From Chamaecrista fasciculata (Eukaryota > Streptophyta > Magnoliopsida > Fabales > Fabaceae), in the NCBI GenBank assembly GCA_003254925.1, contig QANZ01004226.1, positions 164,960 to 228,959 on the forward strand: a DNA stretch of 64,000 nucleotides, read 5' to 3'. Below the pieces are notes generated by a model that was given only the letters and a program-made list of their open reading frames with translations, made no database searches and was not told the DNA's origin. This document shows, piece by piece, positions 55,774 through 64,000 of this stretch. Position numbers and translations under genes: made by a program. How positions within the stretch are numbered: position 1 is the stretch's first letter; each line of letters opens with the position of its first letter.

Positions 55774-57470
55774 TGTATATATATATATATATACACTATT
55801 GAAGATCGATCATAGAAAAAAAAAAAATGACATTGGAAACATGTAGTATTGAATTATTTAGAAGTATCGACTCAGTTGTAATTTGTTAAAGTCATAATTA
55901 CGAAATATTAGAACTATTTTTTTTTATTAAGAAAATATTAGAACTATTAGAAGTATACTGTTAGGTTTATAAGATATGAAAGTATGAAACTATATAAGTT
56001 AATTATAAATCAGATCTATGTTGGATTTAGTTTTAATTTTTCTTATTGTTACAAAATAATCATAAAGTTAATTGATGATAGTATTTTAATTTAAAATACT
56101 TTTTGAATTTTCATTTAAAAAAAATTCAAAATTTGAATTTTGAATATAAGAAAATAAAAATATATATTTAAAATCTGAATCAAGAGGCTGTGAATAATAT
56201 TTAAATCTTGAAATAGAAGATACGAAAAAATAGTTTGACTATCACAAGAAAAGTTTAATTGAAATATGGATATCTTTAAATCCTTATAAATTTTTATAAA
56301 ATATTTTATAATATACTTTAATATTTTCTTGGATCAAAATCTCATTTTGGTATTCAAAATATAGGTCTTGGTATTAAAATTATTATTTTATTTTATTTTG
56401 ATTCTCAAATTTTTACAATTGTTCCCTTTTTTATCTTCAGAATATGATTTCAGAAGAAAGTAAAAATATATATTTAAAATTTGAATCAAGACTCAAGAGG
56501 CTGTAAATAATATTTAAATCTTAAAATAAAAGATACGAAAAATCAGTTTGGTCATCATAAAAAAAGTTTAATTGAAATATGGATATCGTTTAAATCTTTG
56601 TAAATTTTAAACAAATATTGTAAAATATACTTTAATATTCTACTGGGTCAGAATCTCATTTTGTTATTTAAAATATAGGGTCAGTTTTATGCTAGTTTTA
56701 AATTTATTTGTTAATTGTTAATTTCAGTTTGATTCTTAGACTTTTTATTTTCTCATGTATATTTTGTTTTCTAAATCTTGAAATAGAAGATACGAAAAAT
56801 CAGTTTGATTATAGTTAAACAAATATTTCAATATTATGACACATATAAGAGAAAAAAATGTTTATTTCAACTATTCAAGTTAAAAAATAATAGAAATTAA
56901 TCAAAGTCACATTTTGTAAACCAAAATGAAATAAATATAAAAGCTTAAGAATCAAAATGAAGCAAAATCGTTTTACGATAAAAATAAAATTAACTCCATA
57001 ATTTAAAGACTAAAATATATATTTGACTTATTTTTTTGTTTAGTTGTAATCAAACGTGAAGAGTTGAAAATAATTTTGAACAAATTTACATAGAAATAAA
57101 ATCTTAATTTTTTTTTTGTTTGGGTAAACAAAGAAAACATGAATGAATAGCATATATATCTCAACAAACCAAACAAACTAACAAAAAGCATATAAATTTT
57201 TAATTTGAAAACTAAGAAATATTCAACAAAAAAAAAATATCATCAGTTTCAAAACTTAAAAAAGATTCTAGCGATTTCCCAAAAACTAAACACTATAAAT
57301 ATATCAGTGATTGATTTAGCTAGAAGACCGAAACAGAAAAAGCAGAGGCTCCGTTGTGTGTGTGTTGTGTGTAACAGAAACAGAATCAACGACGACGTGG
57401 CGAAAGAAGGTTTCGCTAGTCGTACCCACCCATCGAATATTCCATATTAGTACCCTTCACAGCTAGGCGT
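55774..57470. other. Intergenic region upstream of PPCK, with a local tandem duplication
   Basis: AT-rich, with no gene seen apart from the duplication at 56150-56815. The frames at 57003-57191 and 57205-57450 lie in the presumed PPCK promoter and are unlikely to be coding. Confidence 0.55.
56150..56815. repeat. Tandem direct duplication of about 310 bp period
   Basis: Copy 1 (about 56150-56375) and copy 2 (about 56458-56690) share AAAATATATATTTAAAAT, CAAGAGGCTGT, AATAATATTTAAATCTT, TTTAATTGAAATATGGATAT and AATCTCATTTTG. A third partial copy (about 56777-56812) repeats CTTGAAATAGAAGATACGAA and AATCAGTTTGA. They diverge by small indels and substitutions, so the duplication is not recent. Confidence 0.75.
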
Positions 57471-57557
57471 TTTCTCTCTCTATAAAAAGCATACCACCTG
57501 CAACATTTTCTTCAAGAAAAAACCCCAATCACAAATTTCACCCAAATATACAATAGA
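57471..57557 (+). promoter_or_regulatory. PPCK core promoter and 5' UTR
   Basis: CTCTCTCTATAAAAAGC gives a clear TATA box at 57481-57487. With typical spacing, transcription would begin near 57510-57520, leaving a leader of about 40-50 bases rich in C and A before the ATG at 57558. Confidence 0.65.
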
Positions 57558-58520
57558 ATGTGCGAGCAACTCAAAAACAAATACCAATTGTGCGAAGAGA
57601 TCGGTCGTGGTAAATTCGGCACCATCTTTCGCTGTTTTCACCCTAACTCCAACGATTTCTTCGCCTGTAAAGTCATCGACAAGCGTCTTCTTACGGATTC
57701 CATCGATCGCGAATGTCTCGTCAACGAACCCAAGTTCATGGCCTTGCTTTCTCCGCACCCTAATGTTCTTCAGATCTACGATGTTTTCGAAAATGACGAT
57801 TTGTTATCTATGGTCGTCGAGCTCTGCAAACCGATCACTCTTTTCGACCGCATCGTCGATCGTCCGTTGATGGAAACAGAGGCGGCGTCGTTGATGAAGC
57901 AGATTCTTGAAGCAATCGCACATTGCCACCGAAACGGCGTCGCTCACAGAGATATCAAGCCGGATAATATTTTGTTCGATTCTGAGAACAATCTGAAGCT
58001 CGCCGACTTCGGATCGGCGGAGTGGTTCGGCGAGGGAGGGAGTATGAGTGGTGTGGTGGGGACGCCGATTTACGTGGCGCCGGAGGTGCTTTTGGGAAGA
58101 GATTACGATGAGAAAGTGGATGTGTGGAGTAGCGGAGTGATACTGTACATAATGTTGGCTGGGATTCCGCCTTTTTACGGAGAATCGGCGCAAGAGATTT
58201 TCGAGGCTGTGTTGAGGGCTAATCTGAGATTTCCATCTAGGGTTTTTAGGTCTGTGTCTTCGGCGGCTAAGGATCTCATGAGGAAGATGATTTGTAGGGA
58301 CGCGTCCAGGAGAATTTCGGCAGAGCAAGCCCTGAGTAAGTTTTCGCCTCTTTCTGTTAATTTGTTTTACGATTCTGTGTTTTTAATTCTTGTAAATTGT
58401 AGTTCCCTTTGATTTTAGGGTTTTGAGATTTGGGGCTTTTGATATTGATGATTGAAATTGTTTGTGTCTACAGGGCACCCATGGATTGTGAGTGGAGGAG
58501 AGGCAACTGAGCTCGCTTGA
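57558..58520 (+). CDS. PPCK: Phosphoenolpyruvate carboxylase kinase (PPCK)
   Basis: Two exons, 57558-58335 and 58474-58520, encode 274 residues: little more than a minimal kinase domain, as in all PPCKs. The glycine loop is GRGKFGTIF (16-24) and the ATP lysine is Lys38 in ACKVIDK. The catalytic loop is HRDIKPDN (130-137), DFG is at 150-152, the activation segment ends GTPIYVAPE (168-176), and the protein ends [15 protein letters not shown]. It belongs to the CDPK-SnRK superfamily but lacks calcium-binding EF-hands and a regulatory tail. PPCK phosphorylates an N-terminal serine of PEP carboxylase in the cytosol, easing malate inhibition. Activity is controlled mainly by transcript level and rapid turnover. 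A single intron near the 3' end of the coding region is characteristic. Reading through it extends the frame to 58412 with an unrelated tail (see findings). GC content is far above the surroundings. Confidence 0.95.
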
Positions 58521-59616
58521 AACGAATGGAAATATAAAGAGAGAAGTTAACCCTAACATCACCAGTTTTGCATCTGTATATACATCCTCTACTTCTCTCA
58601 AAATCCGAATAAGATGCACAGCTTTCATGTCTATCAGTGATGATTTCAGAAAGTACAGCTTCCCGTCTTTGAAGATACAGAGCCAAATGGATTATGAAGA
58701 ACTCTGGCTTCCTTCTTTTTTTTTTTTAAACTTTTTTTAGAGTAGATAATATGAGACTGTAGATAGTTAAGAAGAGTGGCTTTCTCTGCCTTTTAAGTCT
58801 TTTTATGTTTTTGTTTAATATGTTAGTATAAAGGAAGTGAGAAAGCAGGATGTGAAAACCCAGACCCTTCTCCTTTTGGAAAAGCAGAGTACATAAGAAT
58901 GAATTTAGGCCAGCTTTTTGTTCTTGGTATCTGCATTGGTTTGGATTTTGGAATGTGAATGCTTTTGATCCTTAAATTTACATTCGGTTCTTTGTTGGAA
59001 TGTTAATCTTAAAAATAAGTAATAAAATAATTTATAGTTTATAATAATATTATGTTTTTTTATATCTTTATATTTTGTAGTTTTCTATATTTTTGTAAAA
59101 TTAAAAATCCAAATTCATGATAGGAAGGAGTATTTGTCACTCCAAACGAAGAAAATTGAAGCTAGGAGATAACTTATCAAACTGTAGAAACTAGAGAATA
59201 CTATGGTATGAAGTATCGTCACGAATGGCGTTTTAATGGAAGAAATAAAATTGGAAGTCAAGTGGTCTCCCAAACCCAAAAGAAATGAATGCTCATCTCA
59301 CGTGAGCAATGACGTCTATAGATATACAGTTAAATCCGTTGCCTAACCCAATAATGTCACTTTATTTATATTTATGACATAGAAAGCTCCATTCTTTATA
59401 GAAATACTTGTATATTGTATCAGGAAAGTAAAAAAAAGTAAATATCTGTGATGTATAGAGTTGGAAATTTCCCGGACTTAACTTGTTAGTTAAAATATTA
59501 ATTATTTTGTTTTTATATTAAATGAGTCAGAAACTACTTATAAAAAATTATAATTCTAAGAACAAGACCCTAAATAATAATAATAATAATAAAATAAAAA
59601 TATATGGACTTTTATT
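58521..59616 (+). other. PPCK 3' UTR and downstream sequence
   Basis: Transcript sequence probably continues to about 58.95 kb, with a T-rich tract at 58715-58738. Beyond this the sequence is AT-rich with an (AAT)n run at about 59574-59592. No gene is seen. Confidence 0.5.
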
Positions 59617-59796
59617 TCTAATATATTATATGGCTCCACCCCTTTTTGGTCGTCCATGTTTAAAACTATAGTTTATGAATTAAAAATAAGAGAAAATTTA
59701 TTATTTGGTCTCCCTTTCTTTATTAAGTTAACAATTTAATCCCTTATTTATTTTACATACATATTTGCGTGCCCGTTAGGGCACGCAAAGCCCTAG
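59617..59796 (+). mobile_element. 180-bp Helitron-like element, copy 2
   Basis: It begins TCTAATATATTATATGGCTC and ends with a perfect 8-bp stem hairpin (GCGTGCCC GTTA GGGCACGC), then AAAGCC and CTAG before a T. It has the same length as copy 1 at 55594-55773 and is about 85-90% identical by eye, in the same orientation about 4 kb downstream. The two copies flank the PPCK gene. It is non-coding and would need a Helitron Rep/helicase in trans. Confidence 0.8.
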
Positions 59797-61030
59797 TTTC
59801 TAATATGCCTCCTCGTAAAAATAATTGTCTGCTATCGTCACTATATGACTTAGCTTCAAAGAAAGTTCGAGAAGAGTTTTTATTTTTGTTGGTGTTACTT
59901 ATATATCAATAATTGAATTTTATTTATAAAAAATCAGAATAAAACCTCTAATATGTTTCACTTTGAAATTGGATTTTATTTTGGCTTGATGAACTTGGAC
60001 ATTTTCATAGAATACATAAGGAGGACAATTTTTTAAGAAATATTTATGCAGCTTTATGGGGACGCAACCCGTCAAATATCACACAAATTAAAAAATCCCC
60101 CACACAGAATCTGCCAAATTTTCCATTCAAATACCAAATGTGCTATCAGCTTTAAATAAATTACTTATAATATTCATAAAAATTAATTTTGTTACGAGAA
60201 TATTTGATATGATTTATATTTTAAAATATAAGTACAATCATAAAATCTTATTTTCTAACTATTAATTATGGAAAGTAGCTTTAATTTTTCTGGTATTTTT
60301 AAAGAGACATTTTATTATATCAGTCAAATAAATAGTTTTAAAGGTTTATTAATATAAATTAATTTTCACAGAAACATTTATTAAATAAATAAATCAAACG
60401 TACACAAACTATTTTCATTTAATAAAGATGTTAAAGAAAAAAATCATAAATTAAGCCAATGTTCTGACTTTTGACTTTTAATGGTTTATTTTCATTTGTT
60501 GGCTTCAAGGGTTCACAGTTCACACTCGTAGTTTATCACATGTGTGCGGTCAATTCAAAGATAGAGAAGCTCTATTATTTGGAATTTGGCTGCCATGAAT
60601 GACCGATAAGTTGTGTTGGTTATTTACTATTATATAGAGTTTTAAATTCCAATTATATCATACACCATTATTTAAACTCCAATGATACATAATAAATAAA
60701 TTAATTTGGCTTTTCCGTCATCACCGGAGCTGCATCTATACTAAATAAATAAATAAATAAATAGATTTACATTTAATTTATCTTCACATTTCTTAAAACG
60801 AAGATATATGCGAACAAAAAATATTAAATTAACTAAGGAGATTCCATGCAGCATGCAAGTCCATTATTTATAATATTTTATTTTCTCACCCTCTTATTAA
60901 TGAAATTATAATAATATGTAAGTTTACGGAGAATGATCTAGATCAAATTAGTTTATTTTTCATTAGACATATCCATATGCCACAAGTCCAGAGTTCAATC
61001 TCCAATGTGTACCCAACATGTAGTAGATTC

Positions 61031-61098
<68 letters not shown>

Positions 61099-64000
61099 TT
61101 TTATTGTTTTAATTAATTATTTCCCTCGATTTTAGTACTAGTTAATTCAAATATATATTAGATTCTGCACAAGATCACCTGCTAATTGAGTAACATGGTA
61201 TTTACTTCGGGGGCACCATTATTATAATACCCATAAGTAATTAAGTAGAATCTAATGTGCTGATTTTGTTTATTAAATTAAAAGAGCAAACAACTATATA
61301 TTATAGTTTTCCACAGTCACTCTCGTACGCTTCACCTCAAATTGAGAAAAGAAAAAGATTCAAAGTTCAAATTTACAATGCACGCCTGTTTCATAGAAGG
61401 TTGATGGAAAATTAAAGGAAGCATCAGTGTATAAACCCACAGTCTTATAGCTCAACTTACAAAACAAGCTAAAATTTATTGTTGAGCGTGAGGAATATTC
61501 GATGGCATCTTCTTCTTCCTGAAGGTGCTGAGTTATTTGACCGTGGAAATTAGAGAAGATTCTTGTGATGTGTGTCATGGTTTCAGACTTGTGTAGATTA
61601 ATGCCACATGCAGCTGATTCTTCTGACTTTCATTTGACAGCAAACACGTGGGATAGAGGGAAAAACGTAAAAGAATTGAAAAGTGAATGAAATTTCAATT
61701 TACAAACAAACAAGTAGGTTTGGTTTGACGACTTAAAGGCGAAGATATCGAGATATGAGAAGAAGAGTTAGATATATAGGCTATATGTATGCCTATATTC
61801 ATGCCCTTATATCAGTTACTTATATATCCACTCACCATCACTTCCCACTGCCCAAATCAATGCTTATTAATATTGGGCAAGGGACCACTCAATGTATCAC
61901 TATCACCGTTTTATTTTCTTTCTCATTTTCAGTTGATATTTTTAAAATTCACGACTTTTGGAATGAAGCAAGAGTTAACCCTTTCAAAAAAACGAAAAAT
62001 CAAAGAGCTTCATCTTGTGATGATTATATATTTCAAAATTTATTTTTCTTCAAAAATCTTTTATTTATTTTTTAAATTTATTTCAAAATTTTTTATTATT
62101 AACTAAAATATACAACTCAATATTTAAAATATTACAATAAATTTGATCTTTACATCAAACTTAAAAATTAAAAAATATATATTCAATAATTAAAAAATAC
62201 ATATTTAATATAAATTTAAGAACAAAAAGTATGAGTAAAAGTATATCTTTTATCCTTAAATTATACATCAATTTTTAATTTTATTCTTAATATTTTTTTC
62301 TATCAATTTTATCATTCATAATTTATATTTTAATTAATTTTAACTTTTAACTAATTTTCTTTAATTAATTAATGATATTTATTGTATTTTCTAATCTGAG
62401 TTAAAAATTGAGATTTTTTTTCTACCAACTTTATATTACATATCATTAACTACGTAAAATTTGTTGTTAATATTTAACTAAAATATTAATAAAAGATAAA
62501 ATCGATCAAAATATAAAATATTAAAAAAAGACAATAAAAAAAACATTAAAAATGAAATTAAAAGTTGTTTTTGGAGACAAAAAGAAATGACACTTTTGTC
62601 AATTTAAAAATTCAATTTAAATTCAGACACTAAGTCATTACAAGGATCAAATTGTAAACAATGATAATATTTCAAAAATAAAGTCATATATTTTGATTAT
62701 TAAGATATCAAATAATAAATTTTATTTTTTCTTTGATATTGAAAATAAAAACATAAACTTAAAATAATATCTTGATTAAAATTGACGACTTTCAAAAATT
62801 CTAACTCTTGTATTTAATAATCACACCAAAAATTTAAGTCACTATAATGAAATCCTGCAGATTTAGGGTACATGGACCACACACGGTGAAGAAGTGAGAC
62901 GTGTGGGGACAAAGCCATGTGCATAGATTCATGTGTAGCAGGCAACCCAAATACGTGTTTCGCAAGTATTGGTGTACGGAAATTGTTACGTGTTACGTCC
63001 GTTTCCTTCACTTTATTTCAAGCTGCACCAAATTCAATATAATAAATAAGGACAAGACATAATTGTACGGTGAGTCCACCATATAACTAAAACAAGACAT
63101 GATAACTTATCTCAACACACAGATCACGCAACAAGAAATAAATAGAAAAAAGGAAATTAAGGATGGTTAGGTTTTGAATACGACGCTGTTTAGAAAAATT
63201 AAATGCCCAACTCTGTTTCTCTTTCTTGCTTACACACATACAGTAGCTAAACTAGCTATGAATTAAACAAGCATTTAATGAATGTATGGCTTAAAAATCA
63301 CGCAACACCAAGACATTACTATTCAGATTTCATTTTCCCTTTCTTGCCACCATAAAACGTGTTCCAGAATATATATAATTTGATTTAGACCTCTTGCTAG
63401 TTTGGGTTTCTAGTTTCCACTCACTCATTCCCCTTCTAGAAGCCATGTTTTCATTTCATACACACAAATTATTAATATATGTATATATACATAAATATGA
63501 TACCAATTTTAGGGTATAATAATAATATTTAGGGCATGTGCTGAATTCATCCTTTTTGGTTTAATTGATTAAGTATGTAAAGTACGTACGGAGACACGGA
63601 GAGAATCTGATAAGAGAAATGTGGCACCACTCCACCACCGTCCATGCAATAGGAATCCATGAATGTGGGGAATATATGTATATATTATGATATATATATG
63701 AAATTCAGAAGAAATTAAAGAAAATGAAAAGTAGGATTCATTATTCTTACTCCCAAAGAGAAAGGAACAAATTAAATCAAAGAAGGAAGAGATCGGAATC
63801 GATGAATTGATGAATATATGTTAATAAGAACGCGAAGTAGTTTCCAGATATATCCTTGATTCTCATGCAAGTGGAACTTTAACTTCTATTCTTACAACAC
63901 TAGTAGTATCGGCATATGCTGGGATATATATCTTATACAAATAAATATACTTACATATTCCTCCTATTTCCGATTCCACACAAACTATTTCTTTCTCTGT
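59797..64000. other. Intergenic region to the window end, no gene seen
   Basis: AT-rich sequence with simple repeats. Slightly GC-richer patches lie at about 61490-61640 and 62860-63010. They hold reverse-strand frames of 72 and 65 codons that match no family I know and may be regulatory DNA or relics. The last 700 bases look like ordinary upstream or intergenic sequence. Any gene they serve would lie beyond the window. Confidence 0.55.
61031..61093. repeat. (CT)n microsatellite
   Basis: About 31 uninterrupted CT units, followed by CACACATT. This is the longest perfect microsatellite in the window and is likely to vary in length between individuals. Confidence 0.97.

Noticed and set aside
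57804-58328. 174-codon antisense frame across the kinase gene
   Set aside because: It is an antisense shadow of the PPCK exon and has no recognisable protein features.
61360-61578. 72-codon reverse-strand frame in a slightly GC-richer patch
   Set aside because: I recognise no family, it has no splice partners nearby, and its length is within chance for this window.
62814-63011. 65-codon reverse-strand frame
   Set aside because: It matches no family and lies in isolated intergenic sequence; kept only as a composition note.

Overview
This is nuclear DNA of a flowering plant, most likely a eudicot. It is AT-rich and gene-sparse, has many GT-AG introns, and carries several plant transposon types (Copia-like, Mutator-like, PIF/Harbinger-like, Helitron-like). 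One 383-base run of N (36212-36594) and a single N at 2111 show that it comes from an assembled scaffold. I see no bacterial, organellar or viral block.

Six protein-coding genes can be modelled end to end with consistent splice phases. From left to right they are: an ALOG/LSH nuclear protein (2392-2913, +, single exon); a JMJ16-type histone H3K4 demethylase (8191-15518, -, 11 coding exons); an RBM42-like RRM protein (19439-23030, +, 6 exons); exportin-4 (24436-43204, -, 32 exons); a PP2A B'' regulatory subunit with EF-hands (45929-51993, +, 12 coding exons); and phosphoenolpyruvate carboxylase kinase (57558-58520, +, 2 exons). JMJ16 and RBM42-like are transcribed divergently, RBM42-like and XPO4 converge, and XPO4 and the B'' gene diverge.

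The gene set matches, from memory of Arabidopsis locus numbers, a block on chromosome 3 (XPO4, an RRM protein, LSH2, PPCK2, around AT3G04490-04530) and its paralogous block on chromosome 1 (JMJ16 AT1G08620, PPCK1 AT1G08650). The window therefore looks like an unfractionated ancestral arrangement. The genes do not form a pathway. Their products act in chromatin, RNA processing, nuclear export, phosphatase targeting and carbon metabolism.

The rest is intergenic or intronic sequence with small transposons. The clearest are a 1.6 kb Copia-like element with near-identical LTRs and a 5-bp target duplication, inserted a few bases inside an XPO4 splice donor; a 542-bp Mutator-like foldback element; a PIF/Harbinger-like element spanning the assembly gap; and a pair of 180-bp Helitron-like elements with terminal hairpins. 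I found no undescribed multi-gene system. The most interesting material is the splice-site insertion, the mini-Helitron pair, the PPCK intron-retention reading frame and the conserved gene block.
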